Shown: in pieces, positions 52,352 to 61,000 of the stretch
Numbering within the stretch: the stretch's first letter is position 1
How the letters are laid out: every line of letters begins with the position of its first letter
Origin: Pseudoflavonifractor sp. 524-17
Lineage (GTDB): Bacteria; Bacillota; Clostridia; Oscillospirales; Oscillospiraceae
DNA length: 64,000 nucleotides
NCBI RefSeq assembly: GCF_009935845.1
Contig: NZ_QWEK01000022.1
Coordinates: forward strand, 1-64,000
Direction: 5' to 3'
Program-made: the position numbers and the translations under genes
The notes under the pieces: generated by a model
Seen by the model: the letters and a program-made list of their open reading frames with translations, nothing else
Database searches by the model: none
Told to the model about the DNA's origin: nothing

Positions 52352-53188
52352 TCAGGGGTGATTGATGAACCGGTCAATGATATCATCCGTCACCTCAATG
52401 CTGCGGGCGCTGTCAATTCCCTCCCGCCGGGACAGCTTATACAGCAGCGTGTCAATGACGTGCATGGTGGGCACAAAGGAGAGAAACGCCGACCCGCTGC
52501 GCACCGGGATCACCAGGTCGCTGATCCCCGCAATGGAATTTCGGTAGCCGTCGCAGATGGAGATAATCCGGCACCCCCGCTCCTTTCCATAGGAAAGCAG
52601 ATCATAGGTAAAATTTTTGTACTTCATGAAGGAGAACGCAATCAGCAAATCCCCCTCCCCCCACCAGCGGATGCTGTCAAACGTGGTATCCATTCCAGGC
52701 AGAAAGAGCTGGCAGTCGGGAATAAGCTGATTCATCAGAATTTGCAGTGTCAGGGCCGGGGCCACCGCCACACGGGTGCCCACAACGCCAATCCGCCGGG
52801 CCCCGCAGATGAGATCCAGGGCCTGCTCATAAATGTGCTCCGGAAGCCCCTGCACCGTCTCGTTAATATTCCGCATGGTCTGGTTATACACCCGCTTTGA
52901 CTCGGATACCTCCGGCGACTCCGGCTCCATCGCGCTCATAAACAGCTCTGCGATGGACTTTCCCGCCTCCGCCTCCCGCTGCATGTCCCGCTGCATGTCC
53001 CGGTATCCCTGGTACCCCAGAAACGCCGCGAAGCGGACCACCGCTGACTCGCTGACCCCGGCCCTCTGGGCCATCTGCTTGGCGTTGAAATAGACCGCCT
53101 CGTTAAGATGCTCTGTAATATAATCCGCGATCTTCCGCTGGCCCGGGGAAAGCTCCGAATACTTTTTTTCCATTTGGTTGAGTATCAT
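52352..53188 (-). CDS. MurR/RpiR family transcriptional regulator
   Basis: A 278-residue regulator. Residues 1-75 are the RpiR helix-turn-helix (SELSPGQRKIADYITEHLNE, FNAKQMAQRAGVSESAVVRF, GYQGYRDMQRDM). Residues about 110-250 are a SIS sugar-binding domain (RRIGVVGTRVAVAPALTLQI, DLLIAFSFMKYKNFTYDLLS, ISICDGYRNSIAGISDLVIP). Sugar phosphates usually act as effector. Start ATG 53188 follows GGGAGGTAGAAGAG. Upstream of the nup operon on the same strand, it likely controls it. Confidence 0.9.
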   Translation of the reverse strand: MILNQMEKKYSELSPGQRKIADYITEHLNEAVYFNAKQMAQRAGVSESAVVRFAAFLGYQGYRDMQRDMQREAEAGKSIAELFMSAMEPESPEVSESKRVYNQTMRNINETVQGLPEHIYEQALDLICGARRIGVVGTRVAVAPALTLQILMNQLIPDCQLFLPGMDTTFDSIRWWGEGDLLIAFSFMKYKNFTYDLLSYGKERGCRIISICDGYRNSIAGISDLVIPVRSGSAFLSFVPTMHVIDTLLYKLSRREGIDSARSIEVTDDIIDRFINHP

Positions 53189-53356
53189 CTCTTCTACCTC
53201 CCTTTGCCGATTGCGCGCCGTCCCCCGTATGGCAAAGGCAGCGGCCTCCGCGGAGACCGCCGCCTGCTTTCGGATCATGTCATATGCCTCTAAGTGCTGA
53301 ATTGGTACGAATTTGATTCCCCAGATCCATATATATGTTTCAGCTTCATTTTACTA

Positions 53357-53392
53357 TAGCCGCCCCCCAGATTTCAAGCGCGTTTTCCTCCA
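53357..53392 (-). promoter_or_regulatory. candidate promoter of rpiR
   Basis: On the minus strand TTGAAA, 18 bases, TAAAAT in the AT-rich gap between rpiR and the glycosyltransferase gene. Confidence 0.45.
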
Positions 53393-53575
53393 TTTTTCAT
53401 TTCCCCCCTGGCGAAGTCCGCCCAATACCTTACAGGGCAACGGGTTTTGTTTTTATAAAATCTTAAGCCAATTTTAAACCCTGGATCGGTAGTTTCTAAA
53501 GATTCTCCGTCTATACTAATAGCATCCAAACAGAATTGGCAGATGCTTCTGCCCCATCGGAAAGGGGGAGGCTGG

Positions 53576-54670
53576 ATGAATATCCTGATTCTCACCGGTA
53601 AATTTGGCATGGGCCATTGGTCCGCGTCTCAGTCCCTGGACCAGCAGCTGGCCCGGGCGTTTCCCAACGCCCGGACCCAGGTGGTTGACTTTTTCGCCTA
53701 CGCCATGCCCAACGCCTCGGAGGCCCTGTATAAAGCCTTTCACCTGCTGGTCACCTACGGATACGGCCTGTTCAACACCTACTACCGCCTGACCAGCCAT
53801 CTCCCGGCGGACACCCGCTCCCCGCTGGACGCGCCCCTGCTGGACAAGCTGGACCAGCTTCTTCTAGAGACCCGGCCCGACGCGGTAATTGCCACCCACC
53901 CGGTCTGCGCCGGGCTGGTGTCCCGGCACAAGACGCTTTGGGACAGCGCTCTGCCCCTCATTACCTGCGTCACCGACCTGTCCACCCACAACGAGTGGCT
54001 TCACGCCAACACCGACTGCTATCTGGTGGGCAGCCCCGAGATCCGGGACCGCCTGCGGGCCAAGGGCGTGGACGGCGGACGCGTCCTTGTCACCGGCATT
54101 CCGGTCAAAGAGGAATTCCGCCGCCTGGCCAGGCGGCAGGGCGGCGAGAAGCGCCGCCTGCTCATCATGGGGGGCGGCCTGGGCCTGCTGCCCCGGAAGG
54201 ACAGCTTTTACGAGGCCCTTGACGCCCTTCCCGGCGCCGAGACCACCATCCTCACCGGCAGCAACCAGCGGCTGTACCGCCGTCTCTTGGGAAAATATCC
54301 CCATATCGAGGTGGTGGGCTTCACCGACCGGGTGTGGGACTATATGGCTCAGGCAGATCTCATGCTCTCCAAGCCCGGCGGCATCACGGTGTTTGAGAGT
54401 ATTTTCGCCGAGCTGCCCATGCTTTTGTGGGAGCCCTTCCTTCAGCAGGAGAAAAACAACGCCCGCTTTCTTCTTCAGGCCGGTCTGGCCCGGGCGGCGG
54501 ACAAGGACCCACAGGCCTGCGTGGCCGCCGTCCGGGCGCTCCTTTACGACGACGGCGCGCTGGCCCGCATGTCCGCCCAAATGCGGGCCAGAAAGGCCGA
54601 GCTGGAGGCGGAGAGCCTCCAGCGTCTCCTGCCGGTTCTCGCCGGCGGAAGGGGGGTGTATGTGAAGTGA
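53576..54670 (+). CDS. MGDG synthase-type glycosyltransferase (UgtP-like)
   Basis: A 364-residue GT-B fold glycosyltransferase (CAZy GT28). MNILILTGKFGMGHWSASQS opens the acceptor domain with the GMGH glycine loop, DFFAYAMPNASEALYKAFHL follows, and the donor-binding half contains LLIMGGGLGLLPRKDSFYEA and SKPGGITVFESIFAELPMLL. It probably adds glucose or galactose to diacylglycerol, making the membrane glycolipid used as lipoteichoic-acid anchor. Start ATG 53576 follows GGGGGAGG. It overlaps the next tiny gene by four bases. Confidence 0.9.
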   Translation: MNILILTGKFGMGHWSASQSLDQQLARAFPNARTQVVDFFAYAMPNASEALYKAFHLLVTYGYGLFNTYYRLTSHLPADTRSPLDAPLLDKLDQLLLETRPDAVIATHPVCAGLVSRHKTLWDSALPLITCVTDLSTHNEWLHANTDCYLVGSPEIRDRLRAKGVDGGRVLVTGIPVKEEFRRLARRQGGEKRRLLIMGGGLGLLPRKDSFYEALDALPGAETTILTGSNQRLYRRLLGKYPHIEVVGFTDRVWDYMAQADLMLSKPGGITVFESIFAELPMLLWEPFLQQEKNNARFLLQAGLARAADKDPQACVAAVRALLYDDGALARMSAQMRARKAELEAESLQRLLPVLAGGRGVYVK

Positions 54671-54759
54671 AACGGTATTGGATTCTGGGCGCCGCCTTCG
54701 GGGCGCTGATGGCGGCGGGGGCCGCGGTCCTCCGGCTGAGCCGGAGCCACAGAAAGTAG
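54667..54759 (+). CDS. 30-residue membrane peptide, translationally coupled
   Basis: GTG at 54667 overlaps the glycosyltransferase stop as GTGA. The 30-residue product, (M)KRYWILGAAFGALMAAGAAV followed by LRLSRSHRK, has one hydrophobic helix and a basic tail. Its position between a glycolipid synthase and a lipid flippase-like protein suggests it is a real small membrane partner, but it could be chance. No family recognised. Confidence 0.4.
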   Translation: MKRYWILGAAFGALMAAGAAVLRLSRSHRK

Positions 54760-54769
54760 GGGAATGGTT

Positions 54770-55840
54770 ATGGAAAAAAAGAAACAGCTTGCGGGCGCCG
54801 CCCTTCTGCTGGCGCTGATGGCTCTCACCGGCTTTTTGCTGCTGCGCAATCAGCCCATCTCCGCCCTCTGGGGGATTCTGCGGCAGGTAAAGCCCGGCTG
54901 GATCCTGGCCGGACTGGGTCTGATGCTGGCCTTTGTGGGGTGTGAGGCCATGTGTACCCGCCTGATTCTGGGCCGTCTGGGTCATGCCGCGCCCTACCGC
55001 CGCTGCCTGGGCTACTCCTTTGTGGGCTTTTATGTCAGCTCCATCACCCCCTCCGCTACCGGGGGACAGCCCGCCCAGATCTACTCCATGTCCCGGGACG
55101 GCATCCCAGCCGCCCACGGGGCCCTCAATATGATGCTCATCGCCGTGTGCTACCAGATCGCCGTGCTGGGGTACGGCCTGTGGGCCTGGCTGGCCCTGCC
55201 CCAGGTCCGCACCGCCCTGGGGGGCGGCATGGGCCTGCTCCTCCTGTACGGCGGCGGAGTAATGGTCCTTCTCACCGCCGGGATGCTCTGCCTGATGTTC
55301 CTCCCCCGGCTGGCCGGCAGCATTGCCGGGCGGGGGTTAAATTTGCTGTGCCGGCTGCGCCTGCTGCGGGATCCCGCCGCCGCACAGCAGGCCCTGGACC
55401 GGCAGATGGCGTCTTACGCCCAGGGGGCCCGCTGCCTGGCAGGCAGCCCAGGGCTTTTCCCCGCCCTGCTGGCCCTGTGCGTCCTCCAGCTCACCGCACT
55501 GTTCGCCGTACCCTTCGTGGTCGCGTTGGCCTTTGGCCTGAATGAGACCCCTGTGTGGGTTTTCCTGGGCACCCAGGCGCTGCTCACCCTGGCGGTGTCC
55601 TCCCTCCCCCTCCCCGGGGCGGTAGGCCCCGCCGAGGGCGGCTTTGTCCAGGCCTTCGCCCCCCTCTTCGGCGCGGCGCTGGTTACCCCCGCCATGCTGG
55701 TCAGCCGGGGGATCAGCTTTTACGCCTTCCTCCTCCTCAGCGCAGGGGTCACGCTGCTGGTCCACCTCCGGGGCCGCCCTTCTTCCCCATATAATCTTTT
55801 GCCAACACGCCCCAACTGTGGTACAATAGAGATCATCTAG
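54770..55840 (+). CDS. LPG-synthase/flippase-type membrane protein (UPF0104)
   Basis: A 356-residue membrane protein with about eight to nine helices, related to the lysylphosphatidylglycerol synthetase transmembrane domain. Typical segments are GLMLAFVGCEAMCTRLILGR, FYVSSITPSATGGQPAQIYS (the conserved TPSxxGG-P motif) and SSLPLPGAVGPAEGGFVQAF. These proteins are thought to move lipids or be part of glycolipid synthesis. Start ATG 54770 after AGGGGAA. Its context with UgtP-like and ROK genes favours glycolipid work. Confidence 0.85.
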   Translation: MEKKKQLAGAALLLALMALTGFLLLRNQPISALWGILRQVKPGWILAGLGLMLAFVGCEAMCTRLILGRLGHAAPYRRCLGYSFVGFYVSSITPSATGGQPAQIYSMSRDGIPAAHGALNMMLIAVCYQIAVLGYGLWAWLALPQVRTALGGGMGLLLLYGGGVMVLLTAGMLCLMFLPRLAGSIAGRGLNLLCRLRLLRDPAAAQQALDRQMASYAQGARCLAGSPGLFPALLALCVLQLTALFAVPFVVALAFGLNETPVWVFLGTQALLTLAVSSLPLPGAVGPAEGGFVQAFAPLFGAALVTPAMLVSRGISFYAFLLLSAGVTLLVHLRGRPSSPYNLLPTRPNCGTIEII

Positions 55841-55885
55841 GCCGCGCCCCTGCCGGGTTTGTGGCCGCGAAAAGGGGTTGTGCCT

Positions 55886-56857
55886 ATGTATTATCTGGGA
55901 ATCGACCTGGGCGGCACCAATATCGCCGCCGCCGCAGTGGATGAGGCCGGGACCATTCTGGGCCGCGGCAGCCTCCCTACGCCGAAAACTGGCGCGGACC
56001 TCCCCGGCTGTGTGGCGGACGCCATGGCCCAGGCCGCCCGGGACGCGGTGCGCAGTGCCGCCCTCTCTCTGGAGCAGATCCACTCCCTGGGGGTGGGCTC
56101 CCCCGGCACCGTGGATCCGGAACGGGGCGTCATCCAATACTGGAGCAATCTGAACTTTCACAATGTCCCCCTGGTGGCGCTGCTGCGGGAGCGCCTGTCC
56201 AACGTCCTGCCCATCTATCTGGAGAACGACGCCAACGCCGCCGCCCTGGGGGAGTACGCCGCCGGCGCGGGAAAGGGCAGCGTGTCCATGCTGGCCATCA
56301 CGTTAGGCACCGGCGTGGGGGGCGGGGCCGTCTTTGACGGACGGCTCTACACCGGCTTCAATTACTCCGGCATGGAGATCGGCCATTTTGTCCTCCAGCA
56401 GGGCGGGCGGCCCTGTACCTGCGGGCGCAGGGGCTGCTTTGAGACCTACTGCTCCGCCACCGCCCTGATCAAGTGTACCCGGGAGGCCATGCAGTCCGCC
56501 CCTGACTCCCTGCTGTGGAAGCTGACCGAGGGGGATTTGGACCATGTGGACGGCCGCACCCCCTTCGAGGCCGCCGCCCTGGGGGATCCCGCCGCCAGCC
56601 GGGTAGTGGACGAGTACGTGGAGTACCTGGGCAGCGGCGTGGCCAGTCTGGTCAACATTCTCCAGCCAGAGGTGGTGTGCATCGGCGGCGGCATCTCCAA
56701 CCAGGATGAAACATTGATGGCCCCTGTGCGCTATATCCTCAACCGGGAGGACTACGCCCGCAACAACGTCCACCGCACCCGCGTGATGCGGGCCAAGCTG
56801 GGCAGCGACGCCGGCGTCATCGGCGCCGCCATGCTCTCCAAATTCCGCCAGAGCTGA
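55886..56857 (+). CDS. glk: ROK-family glucokinase
   Basis: A 323-residue sugar kinase. LGIDLGGTNIAAAAVDEAGT is the phosphate-1 motif, LGVGSPGTVDPERG, LENDANAAALGEYAAGAGKG (catalytic Asp in NDANAA) and TLGTGVGGGAVFDGRLY follow, and the ROK zinc motif CTCGRRGCFETYCSA (about 175-189) has its Cys ligands. It should produce glucose 6-phosphate. Start ATG 55886 after AAAAGGGG. It follows the flippase-like gene by 45 bases and may supply UDP-glucose to the glycolipid enzyme. Confidence 0.92.
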   Translation: MYYLGIDLGGTNIAAAAVDEAGTILGRGSLPTPKTGADLPGCVADAMAQAARDAVRSAALSLEQIHSLGVGSPGTVDPERGVIQYWSNLNFHNVPLVALLRERLSNVLPIYLENDANAAALGEYAAGAGKGSVSMLAITLGTGVGGGAVFDGRLYTGFNYSGMEIGHFVLQQGGRPCTCGRRGCFETYCSATALIKCTREAMQSAPDSLLWKLTEGDLDHVDGRTPFEAAALGDPAASRVVDEYVEYLGSGVASLVNILQPEVVCIGGGISNQDETLMAPVRYILNREDYARNNVHRTRVMRAKLGSDAGVIGAAMLSKFRQS

Positions 56858-56877
56858 ACGCCGCCAAAGATGAAACA

Positions 56878-56914
56878 CAGGTGTGCCGCAGTTTTATTTT
56901 GCGGCACACCTGTA
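56878..56914. terminator. bidirectional terminator after ROK kinase
   Basis: ACAGGTGTGCCGCA, GTTTTATTT loop, TGCGGCACACCTGT: fourteen perfect pairs followed by ATATTTT, serving the convergent small membrane gene too. Confidence 0.82.
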
Positions 56915-56930
56915 TATTTTCCCTGGCTGC

Positions 56931-57200
56931 TTACCCCTCCTCGCAGGGACAAAACCCCTCCGGCGGAGGCGGAACCTCTTCTCCCACGGGAAATAGGGCC
57001 AGGGAGAGGCCGAACAGCACCGCGGCAACAATCGCCACCGCCTGCACCTTGTTTTTCTCCAGCCAGGGGCGGTACTCCTCCCACAGTGTCAGCTTCAGCG
57101 CGGCGCAGATCGGCCCGCCGCTGCGGTAGAGCACCCACGCCGCAGCCGCGCAAATGGCCGCACGGCTGGCCAGCGCCTGTTTTTCCGCCGGAAATTCCAC
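56931..57200 (-). CDS. small membrane protein, unknown
   Basis: An 89-residue protein from GTG 57200 (after AAAGGAGGTGGCGCC) with two hydrophobic stretches: ALASRAAICAAAAWVLYR (about residues 9-26) and KVQAVAIVAAVLFGLSLALF (about 53-72). It ends EEVPPPPEGFCPCEEG, with a CxC near the C-terminus. No family is recognised; it may be a component that senses or binds metal by its tail. Divergent from the tetR gene. Confidence 0.55.
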   Translation of the reverse strand: MEFPAEKQALASRAAICAAAAWVLYRSGGPICAALKLTLWEEYRPWLEKNKVQAVAIVAAVLFGLSLALFPVGEEVPPPPEGFCPCEEG

Positions 57201-57276
57201 CGGCGCCACCTCCTTTTCCAAAGTCCATTGTACGCTCCGCCCGCCCAAAATAGACATAAAACCTGGGACGGCCCCT

Positions 57277-57323
57277 TGACACTGGTCCCGGTTTCTGTTA
57301 CGATAAACATACCAACGGTATGT
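57277..57323 (+). promoter_or_regulatory. tetR promoter with operator
   Basis: TTGACA, 17 bases, TACGAT, followed directly by CATACC-AAC-GGTATG (57309-57323), an inverted repeat placed at the transcription start. Two related palindromes lie upstream of the MFS gene. Confidence 0.7.
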
Positions 57324-57341
57324 ATGAAAAGGAGGGGGCCT

Positions 57342-57980
57342 ATGGCCCGCAACAAGCACCCGGAAGAGACTGTGGAAAAGATTCTGGACGTATCCTACCG
57401 CCTGTTTCTGTCCCGCGGCTTTGAGCACACCACCATCCAGGACATTGTGGACGCCCTTGGCATGAGCAAGGGGGCCATTTACCACCATTTTAAGTCTAAA
57501 GAGGACATTTTGGACAAAATTACCGACCAATACTATCAGCGGCTGTCCTGGTTCTCTGATCCCGCCTCCATTTCCGGGGCCAATGGGCTGGAGAAAATGC
57601 GCTATGCGTTCTGCTACAATCTGACTGACACGAGCAAGCTGGAGATGGACCACATGATGCTCCCGCTGCTGCACAATCCCCGGCTGATTGCCCTGTCCAT
57701 CCAGTCCACTTTTCTCCAGGCCGCTCCCTACATGGAGCGCCTGCTCCAGGAGGCCATTGCCGACGGCTCCGCTCCCGATGTCCGCTTCCCCCATGAGCTG
57801 TCTCAGGCGTTTATCCTGCTTATCAACGTCTGGGTTGGCATGTTCGGGGAGAGCCGGGAGTCTCTGCTCCAAAAGCTGCTCTTCTGCCGGGATATGCTGG
57901 AGCATTTTGGCCTGCCCCTGATAGACGAGGCCTTAATCCAGACTGTCATCGGCTACTATGACCGCATGTTTCCCGGCTGA
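57342..57980 (+). CDS. TetR-family regulator
   Basis: A 212-residue repressor. The helix-turn-helix is ILDVSYRLFLSRGFEHTTIQ, DIVDALGMSKGAIYHHFKSK (about residues 14-53). The ligand domain is hydrophobic and typical of MFS-linked repressors. Start ATG 57342 follows AAAGGAGGGGG; upstream frame starts overlap the operator. Placed before an MFS pump with shared operator sequences, so it most likely represses itself and the pump. Confidence 0.9.
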   Translation: MARNKHPEETVEKILDVSYRLFLSRGFEHTTIQDIVDALGMSKGAIYHHFKSKEDILDKITDQYYQRLSWFSDPASISGANGLEKMRYAFCYNLTDTSKLEMDHMMLPLLHNPRLIALSIQSTFLQAAPYMERLLQEAIADGSAPDVRFPHELSQAFILLINVWVGMFGESRESLLQKLLFCRDMLEHFGLPLIDEALIQTVIGYYDRMFPG

Positions 57981-58026
57981 CCTTCCTGCCGCCTTGCCGC
58001 AGGCGGCAGTCTTTTCCCCCTGATAC

Positions 58027-58043
58027 ATACCAACCGTTGGTAT
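58027..58043. promoter_or_regulatory. TetR-type operator 2
   Basis: ATACCAAC-C-GTTGGTAT, perfect eight-base arms around one base. Same core (ATACC/GGTAT) as the tetR promoter operator. Confidence 0.7.
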
Positions 58044-58075
58044 TAAGATAGTAAGATAGAAGGGAGGCAGTTTCC

Positions 58076-58192
58076 ATGCCCTGGGCTTGGGCATTTTCTT
58101 TTCTCCGTTTACATACCGACTGCCGGTATGTAATATCCATCCGCCCGATTGCTGAAAGGAGTTTTTATGGGTTCCACCCTCTTCCGCCGTGA
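58076..58192 (+). CDS. possible leader peptide before MFS gene, doubtful
   Basis: ATG 58076 has GGGAGG nine bases before it and the frame gives 38 codons, ending at 58192 inside the MFS gene. The composition (MPWAWAFSFLRLHTDCRYVI) is not family-like, and the promoter at 58108 lies inside it, so it would only be made from an upstream start. Could be a translated leader or chance. Confidence 0.25.
   Translation: MPWAWAFSFLRLHTDCRYVISIRPIAERSFYGFHPLPP
58108..58136 (+). promoter_or_regulatory. MFS promoter with operator 3 in the spacer
   Basis: TTTACA (58108-58113), 17 bases and TAATAT (58131-58136). The spacer is filled with ACATACCG-ACTGC-CGGTATGT, eight-base arms, so repressor binding would sit between the two promoter elements. 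Confidence 0.75.
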
Positions 58193-59396
58193 TTTCTCCC
58201 TGATGATTGTGGGGCAGATCATCTCTCTGCTGGGGAACGCCGTGGTGCGCTTTGTCCTGTCCCTCTATATTTTGGACGTCACCGGGTCCGCCGCCGTCTT
58301 CGGCGGCATTCTGGCCCTGTCCATGGTGCCCACGGTGGTGTTCTCACCCGCCGGCGGCGTCCTGGCCGACCGGTTTCCCCGGCAGCGCATCATGTACCTG
58401 CTGGACTTCGCCACCGCGGCCCTGGTGATTTTTTTCGCCCTGGGCTTCTTCCCCGGGGCGGGTCCTGCGGCGGTGGGGAGCCTGATGGTGCTCCTGTGCG
58501 CCATTCAGGCCCTCTACCAGCCGGCGGTGATGGCCAGCCTCCCCGCCCTAGCGCCCCCGGACCGGCTGGCCCAGGCCAACGGTGTCGCCGCCCAGGTCCA
58601 CGCCCTGGCCAGCCTGCTGGGACCCATCCTGGCGGGAATGCTCTACGCCGTCACGGGCGTACGGAGCCTCCTGCTGGCCAGCGGGGCCTGCTTTTTCGCC
58701 TCTGCCGTGCTGGAGCTCTTTCTGCGCATCCCCTTCACCCCGCCGCCCGGTGGAGACACCCCGCTCCGCCAGGCCGGAGCTGACCTGAGAGACGCCTATG
58801 TCTTTCTCCGCCGGGAGCGCCCTCATCTCTTCGCCCTGCTGGGGGTGGTGGCCGGCATCAACCTCTTTCTCTCCTCCCTCTACATGGTGGGCCTGCCCTA
58901 TCTGGTCAAGGTCTGGCTGGGGCTGTCCGCCCAGCTCTACAGCTATGCCGAGGCCGCTATGGGGCTGGGGTCCATTGCGGGCGGGCTTCTCTCCGGCCTG
59001 CTGGCCGGAATGACCCTGTACCGGTCCTGCCGCTTTCTTATTCTGGCCGCGCTCTCTCTGGCGCCTATGGCCCTGGCGGCTATGCTCCCAGCCCACCCCC
59101 TCGCCGTCTATGGCGTACTGGTGGCCTCCGTCCTGGCTGGCATGGCCTGCGCCACCCTCTTCTCTGTCGCCGCCCAGACCTACTTGCAGCAGCAGACGCC
59201 CCCCGCCCTGCTGGGGAAAGTGGCCTCCTTTGTCTCTGCCATCTGCGTGTGCGCCATGCCCCTGGGGCAGGCCCTCTATGGCTTTTTGTTCCAGGCGCTT
59301 CACAGCCATATTTGGATGGTCCTGCTTCTGGGTGGCGGGGCCAGCCTGCTGCTGGCGCTGCGCTGCCGGGCTATCCTCCGCCGCACTGCCCCTTAA
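58167..59396 (+). CDS. MFS transporter under TetR control
   Basis: A 409-residue transporter with about twelve helices of the MFS_3/enterobactin-exporter type. FRRDFSLMIVGQIISLLGNA is a standard start and VLADRFPRQRIMYLLDFATA contains the DRxxR motif between helices 2 and 3. Second-half HAVGLP-like positions (SLYMVGLPYLVKVWLGLSAQ) are typical. Substrate unknown; drug or siderophore export is likely. Start ATG 58167 follows AAAGGAG by five bases. Confidence 0.9.
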   Translation: MGSTLFRRDFSLMIVGQIISLLGNAVVRFVLSLYILDVTGSAAVFGGILALSMVPTVVFSPAGGVLADRFPRQRIMYLLDFATAALVIFFALGFFPGAGPAAVGSLMVLLCAIQALYQPAVMASLPALAPPDRLAQANGVAAQVHALASLLGPILAGMLYAVTGVRSLLLASGACFFASAVLELFLRIPFTPPPGGDTPLRQAGADLRDAYVFLRRERPHLFALLGVVAGINLFLSSLYMVGLPYLVKVWLGLSAQLYSYAEAAMGLGSIAGGLLSGLLAGMTLYRSCRFLILAALSLAPMALAAMLPAHPLAVYGVLVASVLAGMACATLFSVAAQTYLQQQTPPALLGKVASFVSAICVCAMPLGQALYGFLFQALHSHIWMVLLLGGGASLLLALRCRAILRRTAP

Positions 59397-59475
59397 AAAT
59401 TCGATTTTTAGTATAATTGCCGCAAAATCGGTCATGATAACCCTGGAATCTGATTATTTGAGGAGGTTCTCAGTA

Positions 59476-59688
59476 ATGATCATTGACAAAATTGCCCTTA
59501 CACTGGCCATTATCGGCGGCATCAACTGGGGCAGCGTCGGCCTGTTCGGTTTTGATGTTGTGGCCTTCCTGTTCGGCGGCCCCACTATGGCCCTCAGCCG
59601 GGTCGTCTATACTCTGGTCGGCCTGTCCGCACTGTGGTGCATCTCCCTGCTCTTCCGGGACACCGCCGCTGCCGGAGAACGCACTTAG
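59476..59688 (+). CDS. DUF378 family membrane protein
   Basis: A 70-residue protein with two transmembrane helices. IALTLAIIGGINWGSVGLFG and FDVVAFLFGG with a second helix SRVVYTLVGLSALWCISLLF match DUF378 exactly. Role unknown. Start ATG 59476 after AGGAGG. Confidence 0.9.
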   Translation: MIIDKIALTLAIIGGINWGSVGLFGFDVVAFLFGGPTMALSRVVYTLVGLSALWCISLLFRDTAAAGERT

Positions 59689-59744
59689 AACCCATACTTG
59701 CCGGCCGCTTCCCCGCTGCCGGAAAAGACTTTGACAGCGCGAAA

Positions 59745-59785
59745 AACCGCGTACAGCAATGCAGTTGCTGTACGCGGCTTTCTGT
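59745..59785. terminator. bidirectional terminator between DUF378 gene and prfB
   Basis: CCGCGTACAGCAA, TGCAG loop, TTGCTGTACGCGG, then CTTTCTGTTTATTT. Thirteen perfect pairs; the A-run before the stem serves prfB on the other strand. Confidence 0.85.
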
Positions 59786-60907
59786 TTATTTATTGGCCCA
59801 GCTTCCGGTGGCGCTGGCTTTGAGGTAGGCGTTGATAAAGCCGTCCAGCTCTCCGTCCATGACAGCGGTGATGTTGCTGCTCTCAAAGGCGGTACGGTTG
59901 TCCTTTACCAGCTGGTAGGGCATGAAGACATAGGAACGGATCTGACTGCCCCACTCGATTTTCAGCTGCACCCCCTTGATGTCGGAGATCTTTTCCAGAT
60001 GGGCCTCCATTTTCAGCTGGACCAGCCGGGAGCGGAGCATCCGCATACAGTTGTCCCGGTTCTGGAACTGGCTGCGCTCGGTCTGACAGGAGACGATGAC
60101 GCCGGTGGGCTTGTGGATGAGCCGCACGGCGGAGGAGGTCTTGTTTACATGCTGGCCCCCCGCCCCGGAGGAGCGGTAGACCTGCATCTCAATATCTTCC
60201 GGCCGGATGTCCACCTCCACATCATCGGGGATCTCCGGCATGACCTCCACCGCGGAGAAGGAGGTCTGGCGGCGGGCCTGGGCATCGAAGGGAGACACCC
60301 GCACCAGCCGGTGAACGCCGTGCTCACTGCGGAGATAGCCGTAGGCATTCTCCCCGGTGATGGTAATGGTGGCGCTTTTGATGCCGCCCTCTTCACAGTC
60401 CTGGTAGTCCATGGTCTTGCAGGCAAAGCCGTGGCGCTCCGCCCAGCGGGTGTACATCCGGTAGAGCATCTGGGCCCAGTCCTGGGCCTCCGTGCCCCCC
60501 GCGCCGGGGTGGATGGTGATGATGGCGTTGGAGCTGTCGTACTCGCCGGTGAGCAGAGTGGACAGCCGTGCCTCTTCCATATCCCGCTCCAGCCGGGCGT
60601 AGCCCTCCTCCAGCTCCGGCAGGAGGGAGAGATCCTCCGCCTCGTTGCCCAGCTCACACAGGGTCATCAGGTCATCCCACTGGCGCTCCCGCTGGCTCTG
60701 CCCCTCCAGCTTGCCCTTGAGCAGGGCAATGCGCTGCTGGGTCTTCTGGGCCTTCTCCAGATTGTTCCAGAACCCGTCGGAGGCGCTCTCCGACTCCAGC
60801 ATCTCCGCCTCCCGGGCGGCGGCGTCCAGCCCCAGGGCCTGCCCCAGCTCCGCCAGATGGGGGCGCAGGTTGTTCAGTTTTACTTTATACTCGTCAAATT
60901 GAAGCAT
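59786..60907 (-). CDS. prfB: peptide chain release factor 2
   Basis: A 373-residue release factor for UGA and UAA stops. The GGQ hydrolysis motif is GAGGQHVNKTSSAVRLIH, the SPF stop-recognition tripeptide is in HRLVRVSPFDAQARRQTSF, and the N-terminal helical domain is normal. Unlike most bacterial prfB genes it has no CUU-UGA programmed +1 frameshift: the first 30 codons (MLQFDEYKVKLNNLRPHLAE) run straight into the main frame. The start is ATG 60907; an alternative GTG at 60922 lies upstream. Not autoregulated by the usual route. Confidence 0.94.
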   Translation of the reverse strand: MLQFDEYKVKLNNLRPHLAELGQALGLDAAAREAEMLESESASDGFWNNLEKAQKTQQRIALLKGKLEGQSQRERQWDDLMTLCELGNEAEDLSLLPELEEGYARLERDMEEARLSTLLTGEYDSSNAIITIHPGAGGTEAQDWAQMLYRMYTRWAERHGFACKTMDYQDCEEGGIKSATITITGENAYGYLRSEHGVHRLVRVSPFDAQARRQTSFSAVEVMPEIPDDVEVDIRPEDIEMQVYRSSGAGGQHVNKTSSAVRLIHKPTGVIVSCQTERSQFQNRDNCMRMLRSRLVQLKMEAHLEKISDIKGVQLKIEWGSQIRSYVFMPYQLVKDNRTAFESSNITAVMDGELDGFINAYLKASATGSWANK

Positions 60908-61000
60908 GGTATACACTCTCACTTTGATTGATTCGTCCTATTATTATATACAACCGGCGAATAAATGTAAAGTAAAACCCAAAATCTTGCTGAAAATATG

